Source: Tyzzerella sp.
Lineage (GTDB): Bacteria > Bacillota > Clostridia > Lachnospirales > Lachnospiraceae
Direction of reading: 5' to 3'
Assembly (NCBI GenBank): GCA_017472665.1
Contig: JAFUOS010000026.1
Coordinates: 1-64,000 of the forward strand
Length of the DNA stretch: 64,000 nucleotides
Positions 26,768 to 35,300 of this stretch are shown here, piece after piece. The position numbers and the translations under genes are program-made. The notes below the pieces were generated by a model. It saw nothing but the letters and a program-made list of their open reading frames with translations. It did not search any database and was not told the origin of the DNA. Each line of letters begins with the position of its first letter. Position 1 is the stretch's first letter.

Positions 26768-27691
26768 ATAGCGAGTAATTTTATTCCAGTTTTTCGGGAA
26801 CCCCATTTCCTTTAGCAGTTGGTCTTCTGTAAGATGAGGGCATTTATTGAGAACATCTTTAATTAGAGATGCTAAATTTCTACGAAATGTTTTAAATTCC
26901 TCGTTAGAAATTAAGTATCTGAGTGAAATCACAACAGAGAACAAATCTTTTTTACCATTCTGATATAATCCCTTCTTGCAAGGAATGCCAAGTTTATTAT
27001 GTAATAGGGTGTCCGGAATCATATCGGTTGTTCGGAAATCAAATAAGCGTTCTCCGTGAGCACAGACATTTCGGCATTTAGCAATGATTGTAATAAATTG
27101 GTGTAATTGCTTCTCTGTATATTGTGGATATGCCTTACTAACTTTTGCTTGAATATCATTTGGCATATATTGATAGAATGCAGAGGTTTGTCCCATTGTC
27201 ATTGCATTTGTCGCTACCCATAACGGAACGTTATGATATTTGCGAGCGTGATGGGCAATGTAACGATAATGACTTGGAAGGGCAATTGTCTGTTTTAAAG
27301 AGTTAATGAGGCGGTTAACTGGTTTCTGATGATTGCTATAATCAAAATTTTGAGGATTTAAGTATTCGGTTTGATCCTCACCATATTTTTCAGAGAAGTA
27401 GTAAGAAATCATTGATTTCAAATGACGTTCCACTTGTAAGATATATTTTAGAAATAGACTACGGAGTTGTTCGTCAAAATGATAGAATGCGACTATTTCA
27501 TCAAAGGTAACGCCGTATTTATATTTCTTGGATGCTGGGTGTAAAAATAATCCTTTGTATCCACCGATTAAAGAGTAGTAACTGATTTCTTCCAGCGTTT
27601 TTCGAGCGAAGTCAACATCAGGAATATTTAGACCCTTCTCAGCTTGCAGTTTATGTAGTTGTTGGTCGTATGTCATAAATTTCTGTGCCAT
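26759..27691 (-). CDS. Abi family (AbiD/AbiF, Abi_2) HEPN protein
   Basis: A 310-residue cytoplasmic protein of the Abi_2 family (PF07751), known from phage abortive-infection systems. The N-terminus (FMTYDQQLHKLQAEKGLNI) and ISYYSLIGGYK match the family. The C-terminal region has the HEPN ribonuclease motif RX4H as R207-NVCA-H212, preceded by a helix QFITIIAKC. HEPN proteins with this motif usually cut RNA. Translation starts at 27691, after GAGG. Between its promoter and its start codon lies a compact two-hairpin RNA with a terminator (27720-27790), the arrangement expected of a toxin held in check by an ncRNA. That AbiF proteins act with ncRNA is from memory of recent work; action here is inference. 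Confidence 0.85.
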   Translation of the reverse strand: MAQKFMTYDQQLHKLQAEKGLNIPDVDFARKTLEEISYYSLIGGYKGLFLHPASKKYKYGVTFDEIVAFYHFDEQLRSLFLKYILQVERHLKSMISYYFSEKYGEDQTEYLNPQNFDYSNHQKPVNRLINSLKQTIALPSHYRYIAHHARKYHNVPLWVATNAMTMGQTSAFYQYMPNDIQAKVSKAYPQYTEKQLHQFITIIAKCRNVCAHGERLFDFRTTDMIPDTLLHNKLGIPCKKGLYQNGKKDLFSVVISLRYLISNEEFKTFRRNLASLIKDVLNKCPHLTEDQLLKEMGFPKNWNKITRYKK

Positions 27692-27719
27692 TTAGAGACC
27701 TCGCTTTCTTTGGTTATAG

Positions 27720-27790
27720 GGTAAAAAAAGGAGCCCACGCATGGACTCCTCCGGCTGTGGGCCCCTCGAGCATCCACAGCACAACCACTA
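27720..27790 (-). ncRNA. short structured RNA upstream of the Abi/HEPN gene
   Basis: Reading the minus strand from a consensus promoter, the RNA starts near 27790. Hairpin 1 is GCUGUGG/CCACAGC (27780-27774 with 27760-27754) around a 13-base GC-rich loop. Hairpin 2 is AGGAGUCCA/UGGGCUCCU (27750-27729, loop UGCG) followed by a run of U, an intrinsic terminator. Total length is about 70 nt. The toxin start codon is 30 bases beyond the terminator. It may be a guide/antitoxin RNA or a leader attenuator; sequence alone does not separate these. Confidence 0.7.
27723..27750 (-). terminator. terminator of the Abi-associated RNA
   Basis: A 9-bp stem with a four-base loop and seven T on the minus strand, placed between promoter and Abi start codon. 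Confidence 0.8.
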
Positions 27791-27795
27791 AAGAT

Positions 27796-27824
27796 AATAT
27801 ACATTATGAACCGATAGAAGTCAA
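27796..27824 (-). promoter_or_regulatory. promoter of the Abi-associated RNA
   Basis: On the minus strand: TTGACT (27824-27819), exactly 17 bases, TATATT (27801-27796). Confidence 0.75.
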
Positions 27825-27979
27825 ATGAAATTTTCAAAAGTGGCAATGTTATTATATACGTTGGTATAAACAAATATACATCTTTTTTGTCTCTTCACCC
27901 CATGTTGAGACTATAGCATTGTTGCAGAAAAAGTAAAATAAAGTTGCAGAAAGAAGGTAGAAGAAGTGGGTTATACCAT
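27825..27979. other. AT-rich spacer between the Abi RNA and the GNAT remnant
   Basis: No open frame or clear structure is seen. With the adjacent features it makes up the 485-base gap between the Abi and fucO genes. Confidence 0.4.
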
Positions 27980-28084
27980 GAAAGAATTGCAGGAGAGTCA
28001 AATTGATATAGTCGTAGATATATGGCAGAGCACACCGTGCATGAAAAGGGAAAGACTATGCTCATACATACAGTGTATTCAGTA
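27980..28084 (+). pseudogene. N-terminal remnant of a GNAT acetyltransferase
   Basis: A 34-codon frame starting MKELQESQIDIVVDIW resembles the first 16 residues of small GNAT N-acetyltransferases; the rest of the frame (STPCMKRERLCSYIQ) does not fit and the domain is missing. Identification is by resemblance of this short stretch only. It suggests an internal deletion in the gap next to the Abi locus. Confidence 0.4.
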
Positions 28085-28106
28085 AGTAGCATAACTCAAT
28101 TGAAAA

Positions 28107-28135
28107 TTGACAATCACTTACATGTGAGATAAAAT
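28107..28135 (+). promoter_or_regulatory. strong promoter of the fucO-like gene
   Basis: Perfect TTGACA (28107-28112), 17-base spacer, TAAAAT (28130-28135), 41 bases before the start codon. Confidence 0.8.
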
Positions 28136-28176
28136 AAAAGAAAAAGCATTATATTGCTAAAAAAGGAGGCATTATT

Positions 28177-29322
28177 ATGGGCGTAAATCGATTTGTATTA
28201 AACGGTATTTCTTATCATGGTCATGGTGCTATCAAAGAAATTCCAGGCATCGTTAAATCAAAAGGATTTCAGAAAGCATTTGTTGCTTCTGACCCTGATC
28301 TTGTAAAATTTGGTGTTACAGCTAAAGTTACAAATCTTCTCGAAGAAAATGGCATCGCTTATGAACTTTATACGGACATTAAGCCGAACCCAACAATCGA
28401 AAATGTACAACATGGTGTAGATGCTTACAAAGCATGCGGAGCTGACTTTATGATTACTATCGGCGGCGGTTCTTCCATGGATACAGGAAAAGGCATTGGT
28501 ATTATCGTAAACAATCCAGAATACTATGATGTTCGTTCTCTGGAAGGCGTTGCTCCAACCCAAAATCGTACTGTATTTACTATCGCTGTTCCTACAACAG
28601 GTGGTACAGGTGCTGAATCTACAATCAATTACGTTATCACGGACGTTGAAAAGAAACGTAAATTTGTATGTGTAGATCCTAATGATATTCCTGATATCGC
28701 AGTCGTAGACCCTGATATGATGTCTTCTATGCCAAAAGGACTTACTGCTTCTACAGGTATGGATGCTCTTACGCATGCAATCGAAGGCTACACAACAGCC
28801 GCTGCATGGACACTTTCTGACTGCTTGAACTTAGAAGCAATTAAACTTATTGCTAAGAACCTTCGCGCAGCAGTTGACAATGACCCTGATGGACGTGAAG
28901 GAATGGCGCTTGCTCAGTACGTAACAGCTATGGCATACTCTAACGTAGGTCTTGGAATTGCTCACTCTATGGCACACACACTTGGTGCGGTATATGATAC
29001 TCCTCACGGTGTTGCATGTGCGATGATGCTTCCAATCGTTATGGATTTCAATAAAGAAAATACGGGCGAAAAGTACAAAGCGATTGCAGAGGCATTTGGT
29101 ATTGATACAACTGGTATGGATCAAGATTCGTACAGAAAAGCAGCAATTGATGCAGTACAGCAGTTATCTGTTGATGTTGGAATTCCTACTAAGTTGGAAA
29201 AACTCAGCGAAGAAGATCTTCCTTTCCTTTGTGAATCAGCTGCAGCAGATGCTTGTGCACCAGGCAATCCAAAACCAGCTTCTCTTGAAGAGTTTGAGGC
29301 AATGTTCCGAAAATTAATGTAA
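28177..29322 (+). CDS. fucO: iron-containing alcohol dehydrogenase, lactaldehyde reductase (FucO) type
   Basis: A 381-residue group III alcohol dehydrogenase using NAD(H) and a divalent metal. The nucleotide site GGGSSMDTGKGIG is near residue 96. The metal ligands Asp and His are in TGMDALTHAIEGY (about 194-206) and the further His residues in GIAHSMAHTLGAVYDTPHG (about 261-279). FucO reduces lactaldehyde to 1,2-propanediol; related enzymes act on other diols and aldehydes. It has a consensus promoter, AAAGGAGG binding site and a perfect 20-bp terminator, consistent with high expression. No fucose genes are adjacent, so the substrate is tentative. Confidence 0.85.
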   Translation: MGVNRFVLNGISYHGHGAIKEIPGIVKSKGFQKAFVASDPDLVKFGVTAKVTNLLEENGIAYELYTDIKPNPTIENVQHGVDAYKACGADFMITIGGGSSMDTGKGIGIIVNNPEYYDVRSLEGVAPTQNRTVFTIAVPTTGGTGAESTINYVITDVEKKRKFVCVDPNDIPDIAVVDPDMMSSMPKGLTASTGMDALTHAIEGYTTAAAWTLSDCLNLEAIKLIAKNLRAAVDNDPDGREGMALAQYVTAMAYSNVGLGIAHSMAHTLGAVYDTPHGVACAMMLPIVMDFNKENTGEKYKAIAEAFGIDTTGMDQDSYRKAAIDAVQQLSVDVGIPTKLEKLSEEDLPFLCESAAADACAPGNPKPASLEEFEAMFRKLM

Positions 29323-29335
29323 TCATACATATTTT

Positions 29336-29380
29336 CCTAAAAAGCAGTTACCGAGGATTTCTCGGTAACTGCTTTTTAGG
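29336..29380 (+). terminator. fucO terminator, 20-bp perfect stem
   Basis: A 20-base arm ending GTTACCGAG pairs perfectly with CTCGGTAAC and beyond around a five-base loop; the descending arm contains TTTTT. Confidence 0.9.
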
Positions 29381-29540
29381 AAAGGCAAAAAAATCACAAA
29401 CAATTACTTTGTACATTAGCATTACAGCAGTTACAAACGCTAAATGGCTTGTATTTTCAGCAACAAACATTTTTAATTAATTAAAAGTAAAATAAGCAGA
29501 GGAAGCTTATCATATAATATTACAAGAAAGTAGTCATGGA

Positions 29541-29565
29541 AAAGCGGGCGTGTCCCGCTTTTTTT
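29541..29565 (+). terminator. terminator-like hairpin in the intergenic region
   Basis: AAAGCGGG-CGTGT-CCCGCTTT followed by TTTT. A TATAAT lies about 28 bases upstream, so it could end a very short RNA or be a remnant. Confidence 0.6.
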
Positions 29566-29643
29566 CTATGGTTTTATGTCAAGTGTTGGGGTGTGATTCT
29601 TTGAATCATGCTTTATTGCCAAAAATAGGAAGACCCATAGCGG

Positions 29644-29672
29644 TTGACATCTTTATATATGTATGATACTCT
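29644..29672 (+). promoter_or_regulatory. promoter of the NitT/TauT-type operon
   Basis: Perfect TTGACA (29644-29649), 17-base spacer and TACTCT (29667-29672). Confidence 0.65.
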
Positions 29673-29679
29673 TTGTCGA

Positions 29680-29758
29680 GTGAAGTTAGCCTCTTCTAAC
29701 TTTGCATAAAGATTAGCATTCCTGCAGCGATGCTAATAATACCAGAAAGGAAAATTCT
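29680..29758 (+). promoter_or_regulatory. structured 5' leader of the ABC operon
   Basis: Two simple hairpins: AAGTTAG/CTAACTT (29683-29702) and ATTAGCAT/ATGCTAAT with a ten-base loop (29712-29737), then GAAAGG as ribosome binding site. It matches no riboswitch class I recognise and could be regulatory or just stabilising. Confidence 0.4.
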
Positions 29759-30382
29759 ATGGCATATATATGGATTAATCCAGTGACAGATGGCATGTAC
29801 GAGCCTGATGTACTAAACGAATTTCTTCGTCATCATGGTTATAAACGTTTTCATACATCCACCGACTGGCTTACTATAGTAAAAGAAAAATATCGACTAG
29901 CTGCTAAGCAGGCAGCACATACGGTTATGGATATGAGATGTCCGAAAACCAGGGAATTGCTCGATGAATTGGGGATTACTTCCGAGGTTACCATTCCCGA
30001 AATCAACCCTATTCTGATCCATTGTGGACAGGAAGGCAGTGAGCGGGAAGATTTGTGGGATGAAGAGAAAATCATCACGACGCCCTGCCAGGCTCTTGCA
30101 GACATGGGAAATGCACTTGGACTTAAAAATACCTGGTTTGTGCCATGGAACCAGCTGCTCAAATCAATCGGCGACAAGCCGCCGGGTATTCCGCCGAAAG
30201 AAAGTCCTATTCCCCCAGGGTTCTTTGATGAATTGGGACTAAAAACAGTTTCTATCACGGGAGAAAAAGAAATACGAAATTATTTCGAGAATTATGTGCC
30301 TGATGAAGTACAGCTTGTTGAAATGTTATTTTGCAGGGAAGGATGTCATAACGGCGATGGCATAAGGAAATGTGAATCATGA
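29759..30382 (+). CDS. small [FeFe]-hydrogenase-large-subunit-like cysteine protein
   Basis: A 207-residue soluble protein. Four Cys fall in motifs that echo the cluster-binding loops of [FeFe] hydrogenase C-terminal domains: MRC61P, TPC110QAL and VEMLFC192REGC196HNGDG, the last with the typical C-x3-C-x-x-G spacing; Cys89 and Cys205 are extra. A Pro-rich segment (KPPGIPPKESPIPPG, about 140-154) precedes the last. This suggests a [4Fe-4S] protein, not an active hydrogenase, which is over twice as long. Its stop overlaps the permease start (ATGA), so it is the first gene of the ABC operon. Function is unknown; a role in processing the imported substrate is only inference. Confidence 0.6.
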   Translation: MAYIWINPVTDGMYEPDVLNEFLRHHGYKRFHTSTDWLTIVKEKYRLAAKQAAHTVMDMRCPKTRELLDELGITSEVTIPEINPILIHCGQEGSEREDLWDEEKIITTPCQALADMGNALGLKNTWFVPWNQLLKSIGDKPPGIPPKESPIPPGFFDELGLKTVSITGEKEIRNYFENYVPDEVQLVEMLFCREGCHNGDGIRKCES

Positions 30383-31146
30383 AGAGAACGATAAGCAGGA
30401 TAAGCCCCTTCATCGGTATATTAATTGTTTTTGGTACATGGTTTGTGGTAAGCAGGATTGAAATATTCAGTCCTTATGTCTTGCCAACTCCCGAAAAGGT
30501 ATTAAGTAGTTTTTCGAAAATGTTGCAATCCGGTGAGATTTTTGTGGACATCGCAATTAGCTTTGGTCGTGTGCTGAAGGGATTCTTAATTGCTTTTGTA
30601 TTGGCTTTTGCTCTGGGAACCTTCCGCATTCTTGTGCCGGCTGCTGAAAAATATTATGAATATATTTTGCAGTTTTTTAGAAATGTACCTCCGCTGAGCA
30701 TGATACCGCTTCTTATTTTGTGGTGTGGTATTGGTGAGGTGACAAAGACTGTTATCATAGTGCTGGCGTCCTTTTTTCCAATGTATTTGAACATCGTAAA
30801 AGGTTTCACAGGCTGTGATAAGTGTCTGTTGGAAGTGGGGGATGCCTTCGGCTATACCCAGTTTGAAAAATTCACACATATTGTCCTTCCCTACGCCTTG
30901 GCAGATATTCTTGTTGGTATGCGTATCGGCATGGGTTATAGCTGGAGAGCGATTATCGGTGCTGAGATGGTCGCGGCCTCAACAGGTCTTGGTCACATGA
31001 TTTTATTGGCGCAGCAAATGTCTCGTACCGACAAGGTGATTGTAGGTATTTTTGTCATTGGTATTGTTGGTCTTGTGACCGACAAACTTTTCGGGATTGT
31101 CATCAAAAAACTATTTAAAGGAACTGGTGAAAATGGCTGGAATTGA
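30379..31146 (+). CDS. NitT/TauT-type ABC transporter permease
   Basis: A 255-residue membrane protein with about six helices and the binding-protein-dependent permease signature (EVGDAFGYTQFEKFTHIVLP, about 152-171, containing the EAA-like loop that docks with the ATPase). It resembles SsuC/TauC/ThiX permeases. It overlaps the upstream gene by four bases and the ATPase gene by fourteen, so the operon is translationally coupled. Confidence 0.88.
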   Translation: MKRTISRISPFIGILIVFGTWFVVSRIEIFSPYVLPTPEKVLSSFSKMLQSGEIFVDIAISFGRVLKGFLIAFVLAFALGTFRILVPAAEKYYEYILQFFRNVPPLSMIPLLILWCGIGEVTKTVIIVLASFFPMYLNIVKGFTGCDKCLLEVGDAFGYTQFEKFTHIVLPYALADILVGMRIGMGYSWRAIIGAEMVAASTGLGHMILLAQQMSRTDKVIVGIFVIGIVGLVTDKLFGIVIKKLFKGTGENGWN

Positions 31147-31843
31147 ATTAAAAAACATACAGAAAAAATATAGCGTAGAGAATCGAGTAATCAACGTTCT
31201 GAATGGTATCAATCTACAGATTCCAAGGGAGAGTATTACAGTTATTCTTGGGAGAAGCGGTTGCGGAAAGACTACTCTTCTGCGAATAGTAGGTGGTCTG
31301 GAAGACGCTGATGCAGGTGAGATGGAATGCGATGTGGAGCATAAAACTACTTTTGTTTTTCAGGAATCACGCCTGATGCCATGGCTGAATGTCTGGGATA
31401 ATGTGAAATTCGGTTTGAAGAAACAAGAATGTGACAAAATGGTCATCCAAAGTATCATTGATACTGTAGGCCTACATGGTTTCGAAAAAGCATATCCAAA
31501 CCAGCTTTCCGGTGGCATGCAGCAGAGAACAGCAATTGCAAGAGCTCTGGCATATAATCCGTCTTTCATTATGATGGACGAACCTTTTGCTGCGCTGGAT
31601 TATTTTACCCGCGAGCAGATGCAGAAGGAATTGATTCGGTTGCAACGCGACCGGGGTGTAAGCATTCTTTTTGTAACTCACAGCATTGATGAAGCATTAC
31701 TTCTTGGACACAAAATAGTTGTTATTGAAGGTGGTCAGATTAAAGCAGAATTTATGCTAAAGGCAGATAACAAAGAACGCAATCTTCTTGAACCCGAGTT
31801 TATTGAACTAAAGAAAAATATTATTGAACGACTAGATTTATAA
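31133..31843 (+). CDS. NitT/TauT-type ABC transporter ATPase
   Basis: A 236-residue ATPase with Walker A GRSGCGKTT (about 39-47), Q-loop FVFQESRLMPW, signature LSGGMQQR (about 126) and Walker B FIMMDEPFAALD (about 146), then the H-loop VTHSIDEA. These are typical of SsuB/TauB/NrtD. The ATG at 31133 (AAAGGAACTGG upstream) is preferred to the one at 31097, which would overlap the permease further. It energises import with the permease and the lipoprotein that follows. Confidence 0.9.
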   Translation: MAGIELKNIQKKYSVENRVINVLNGINLQIPRESITVILGRSGCGKTTLLRIVGGLEDADAGEMECDVEHKTTFVFQESRLMPWLNVWDNVKFGLKKQECDKMVIQSIIDTVGLHGFEKAYPNQLSGGMQQRTAIARALAYNPSFIMMDEPFAALDYFTREQMQKELIRLQRDRGVSILFVTHSIDEALLLGHKIVVIEGGQIKAEFMLKADNKERNLLEPEFIELKKNIIERLDL

Positions 31844-31865
31844 AAAATTTGTTTAGGAGAGTATT

Positions 31866-32816
31866 ATGAAAAAGAAAATTATTAGTTTAATAATGGCAGC
31901 ATGTATGGCTGCGGTGACTTTAACAGGATGTGGTGGTTCTGAGACAGAAGCACTTCCGGAGAAGCTTACATTTACCTATGTAACAGCCCCACTCAATGTA
32001 CCAACGATTATTGAAAAAGAAAAAGGTATCTTTGCAAGTGCATTTGAAGATATGGGTATCCCGGTAGAATATGCAGAACTGACATCAGGTGCTGACCAGA
32101 CACAGGCGCTGGCATCTGGTGACGTACAGGTGCTCTATGCCGTAGGTGCATCATCCGTGATTCTATCTGCAGCAAATGGTGCGGATATCAAAGTGCTCAA
32201 TATGTACAGTCGTTCTCCAAAGGCATTTTGTCTGTATTCTCAGGATGAAAGCATTACTTCTCCTGAAGATTTGCGGGGCAAAACAATTGCTGGCCCGGCA
32301 GGCACGAACTTGCATGAACTCTTGGTTTCATACCTTTCAACAGCAGACATGACTATCGACGATGTCAATTATGTAAATATGACTATTCCTGAAGCAAAAG
32401 CGGCTTTGGATGGCGGCAGTATTGATGTTGCTTTGGTTGCAGGAGGGGCAGCGTACCAGGCTGGGCAGCAGGGATACCATTTGATTACTGACGGAGAAGG
32501 TCTTATTGATGCAATCATTGCTGTGGCGGTTACAGATGAATTCTACAATAAATATCCTGAAGTAATTGAAAAACTGGCACAGGCACAGGAGAAAATAGCA
32601 GAATTCATTAGTGAAAAAGAGGCAGAAGCATTGGAAATCACAGCAACTGCTCTTGAACTGGAAGTATCTGCCGTAGAGGAAATGTATGAATACTACAATT
32701 TCTCCACAGAAATCACAGAGAAAGATAAACAGGGCTTTCAGAGAACAGCCGATTTTATGTTTGAATCTGGTATGATTGAAAAAAAACTGGATGTTAACAC
32801 ATTGTTCTATGAATAA
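31866..32816 (+). CDS. NitT/TauT-type substrate-binding lipoprotein
   Basis: A 316-residue lipoprotein: signal peptide with lipobox TLTGC (Cys22), then a two-lobed binding fold with TFTYVTAPLNVPTIIEKEKGIF, SGADQTQALASGDVQVLYAVGASS and LRGKTIAGPAGTN, the SsuA-like pattern. It ends the four-gene operon. Ligand unknown; candidates for the family include sulfonates, nitrate and pyrimidine precursors of thiamine. No riboswitch of the TPP type was seen upstream. Confidence 0.88.
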   Translation: MKKKIISLIMAACMAAVTLTGCGGSETEALPEKLTFTYVTAPLNVPTIIEKEKGIFASAFEDMGIPVEYAELTSGADQTQALASGDVQVLYAVGASSVILSAANGADIKVLNMYSRSPKAFCLYSQDESITSPEDLRGKTIAGPAGTNLHELLVSYLSTADMTIDDVNYVNMTIPEAKAALDGGSIDVALVAGGAAYQAGQQGYHLITDGEGLIDAIIAVAVTDEFYNKYPEVIEKLAQAQEKIAEFISEKEAEALEITATALELEVSAVEEMYEYYNFSTEITEKDKQGFQRTADFMFESGMIEKKLDVNTLFYE

Positions 32817-32914
32817 GAAGATAAATTTCTAAAAGTGATCAGTCAGGCTTGAAAAAAACATCCAAGCACGATAGAATGAAAGACAGCAAGACTGCATGAA
32901 AGGAATCAAAAAAC

Positions 32915-33556
32915 ATGTACAATGGAAATAAAAACATCACAATTTGCGATCACCCGCTGATCAAGCATAAAATTACAATGCTGAGAAATAAAGAAACAGG
33001 AACCAACGAATTCCGAGCAATCGTAGAAGAGATAGCGATGCTGATGGGATATGAGGCACTAAGAGATTTGGAATTAGAAGAAGTCGAAGTTGAGACGCCA
33101 CTTGAAAAAGCAAACTGCCCAGTCATCGCAGGAAAGAAACCTGCCGTAGTTCCGATTTTAAGAGCTGGCCTTGGTATGGTTGGCGGTCTTTTAAAACTGA
33201 TGCCGGCAGCGAAAGTAGGGCATATTGGACTTTACAGAGATGAGGAAACACACGAACCTCATGAATACTATTGTAAACTCCCAGCACCAATCGAACTTCG
33301 TAAGATTTTCGTAGTTGACCCAATGCTCGCAACAGGCGGCTCCGCAGTAGCAGCGATTGATTTCATCAAACAGCATGGTGGAAAAGATATCACATTTATG
33401 TGCGTGATTGCTGCACCAGAAGGTCTGGACAAGCTTCAGAAAGCACATCCGGATGTGAAGATTTTTGTGGGTAATCTGGATAGAGAGCTGAACGAAGCAG
33501 CGTATATCTGCCCGGGACTTGGAGATGCCGGAGACAGAATTTTCGGAACAAAGTAA
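32915..33556 (+). CDS. upp: uracil phosphoribosyltransferase
   Basis: A 213-residue salvage enzyme converting uracil and PRPP to UMP. It carries [15 protein letters not shown] (PRPP loop, about 132-146) and the uracil-binding [16 protein letters not shown] at the C-terminus. Length is typical. AAAGGAATC precedes the ATG. It converges with the uracil permease gene across a shared terminator, a functional pairing for uracil uptake and capture. Confidence 0.96.
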   Translation: MYNGNKNITICDHPLIKHKITMLRNKETGTNEFRAIVEEIAMLMGYEALRDLELEEVEVETPLEKANCPVIAGKKPAVVPILRAGLGMVGGLLKLMPAAKVGHIGLYRDEETHEPHEYYCKLPAPIELRKIFVVDPMLATGGSAVAAIDFIKQHGGKDITFMCVIAAPEGLDKLQKAHPDVKIFVGNLDRELNEAAYICPGLGDAGDRIFGTK

Positions 33557-33619
33557 ACTCAAAGGAAATACAATTATATAGAAATATGTTGTATAATATA
33601 CAGTCATACAGACAGAAAG

Positions 33620-33659
33620 AAAGCCTTCCGTTTCAAACAAAATCGGAAGGCTTTTTTTC
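33620..33659. terminator. terminator between upp and the uracil permease
   Basis: AAAGCCTTCCG / CGGAAGGCTTTTTTT hairpin. Confidence 0.85.
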
Positions 33660-33722
33660 GGGTCAACCATCGATGAGCCCGATAAATTCATTCTCGTTAC
33701 TTAAGTAACAGTCGTATTAAAA

Positions 33723-35084
33723 TTAGTTGCGTCCGCCAACTTCAAAATCCACCCCAGTATCACCCGGCTCTTCTTCATCAAAAACATAATCTTTTCCCGG
33801 AAGAATCGCATTCAAAATAATACCCGTCAATGCACCAACAGCAAGACCTGAAAGGCTGATCGTAATCTGGCCGATCTGGAATGCAATCGCACCAGTGGCA
33901 CTGTAGTTGATCCCGATAGAAAGTACCAAAATCAATGCGGCGATAATAACGTTACGTGATTTTGTAAAGTCAACTTGATTTTCTACCACATTGCGAACCC
34001 CAACCGCCGAAATCATACCGTAAAGGACAAGTGAAATCCCACCTACAGTTGCGGTTGGCATTGCCTGAATTATCGCAGAAAACTTCGGACAGAATGAGAA
34101 GAAGATTGCAAAACATGCTGCAAGTCTTACTACAAATGGGTCGTAAACCTTAGAAAGGTTTAACACACCTGTGTTCTCACCGTAAGTTGTGTTTGCAGGC
34201 CCTCCAAATAATGACGCAACAATGGTTGCAAGACCATCACCAAGCAGTGTTCTGTGAAGTCCAGGATCTTTAATATAATTTATGCCTGTTGTAGAAGAAA
34301 TGGCAGAAATATCTCCAATATGTTCTACAATCGTTGCAAGAGCAATCGGCATAATGGTAATAATTGCAGTGATTAATTTTGAAGCGTCAAAGTTTTCACC
34401 AAATAAAGCAAGTACAGTCATGTCTTTTGAAATTGGAAGTCCAATCCATGCTGCCTCTCTTACCCCAGAGAAATCAACTGCGCCCATGCAGATGCCTACA
34501 ACATAAGATGCAACGACACCGATGAGAATCGGAATAATCTTAATCATACCTTTTCCAAAAATGTTACATATGATAACTACAATGATTGCAACCAGAGCAA
34601 TCCACCAGTTTGTTGAACAGCTGTCAATCGCTGACTGTGAGAGTGTAAGTCCGATTGCGATAATGATTGGTCCAGTTACGATTGGTGGGAAGAATTTCAT
34701 AATTCTGCCCGCCGAGAATAGTTTAATTAATGCTGCAAGGAGCAGATAGAGTAAACCTGCACAAGCTACGCCGAAGCATGCATACGGAATCATCTCCACA
34801 TTGCTGCTGCCATCTTCAAGCATCGGAGCAATGGTCATATATCCGCCTAAGAAAGCGAATGATGAGCCTAAAAATGCAGGAACTTTTCCTTTGGTTAAAA
34901 GGTGGAAGAGTAATGTTCCAATCCCCGCAAATAAAAGTGTTGTAGAAACGTCCAGACCTGTAAGAAGTGGGACGAGAACCGTTGAGCCGAACATCGCAAA
35001 CATGTGTTGAAGTCCGAGCACAACCGTTTTGCCGGTACCTAATTCTTTCACGTTGTAGATACCTTCTTTTGTTGTGTTGTTCAT
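33723..35084 (-). CDS. uracil permease (NCS2, UraA/PyrP)
   Basis: A 453-residue NCS2 nucleobase:cation symporter with about 14 membrane segments. It shows LGLQHMFAMFGSTVLVPLLTGLD near the N-terminus and the family's NTTYGENTGVLNLSKVYDP motif (about 275-293). Its start is placed at 35084 because TTTTAGGAGGCAC precedes it; an upstream in-frame start at 35219 has no binding site. Specificity for uracil, not xanthine, is supported by the adjacent upp. It has an acidic C-terminal tail. Confidence 0.92.
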   Translation of the reverse strand: MNNTTKEGIYNVKELGTGKTVVLGLQHMFAMFGSTVLVPLLTGLDVSTTLLFAGIGTLLFHLLTKGKVPAFLGSSFAFLGGYMTIAPMLEDGSSNVEMIPYACFGVACAGLLYLLLAALIKLFSAGRIMKFFPPIVTGPIIIAIGLTLSQSAIDSCSTNWWIALVAIIVVIICNIFGKGMIKIIPILIGVVASYVVGICMGAVDFSGVREAAWIGLPISKDMTVLALFGENFDASKLITAIITIMPIALATIVEHIGDISAISSTTGINYIKDPGLHRTLLGDGLATIVASLFGGPANTTYGENTGVLNLSKVYDPFVVRLAACFAIFFSFCPKFSAIIQAMPTATVGGISLVLYGMISAVGVRNVVENQVDFTKSRNVIIAALILVLSIGINYSATGAIAFQIGQITISLSGLAVGALTGIILNAILPGKDYVFDEEEPGDTGVDFEVGGRN

Positions 35085-35300
35085 TTTGTGCCTCCTAAAA
35101 AATTCTTTTAGATTTGTGAAGCGGTCATCTTTCATAAATAACCTTGTATAAAATCGTACCATAAATATTAGTTTAAGTAAATAAGAACAAAACTTACCTT
35201 TTCTGTGAAATATTCTCAAAAAAACTTTGAACTTTCTGTGTCTTTTCAGCTTTATTCAAGTTTTGAGGTTATAATGATATGGAGGAGGAGGCTGTTTTTC

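Larger units (their letters stand above)
29381..29758. other. long intergenic region before the ABC operon
   Basis: No gene is seen in 378 bases. It contains a TATAAT at about 29513, a short terminator-like hairpin AAAGCGGG/CCCGCTTT with T-run (29541-29565), and from 29644 the promoter and structured leader described separately. Confidence 0.6.

Noticed and set aside
27723-27780. A simple intergenic terminator of a gene reading leftwards from fucO
   Set aside because: No such gene exists upstream on the minus strand, and a correctly spaced promoter begins just 16 bases before the first hairpin.
33698-33713. Palindrome GTTACTTAAGTAAC after the upp terminator
   Set aside because: Short and with no associated promoter; a similar TTAAGTAAC at 8338 is too short to claim a family.
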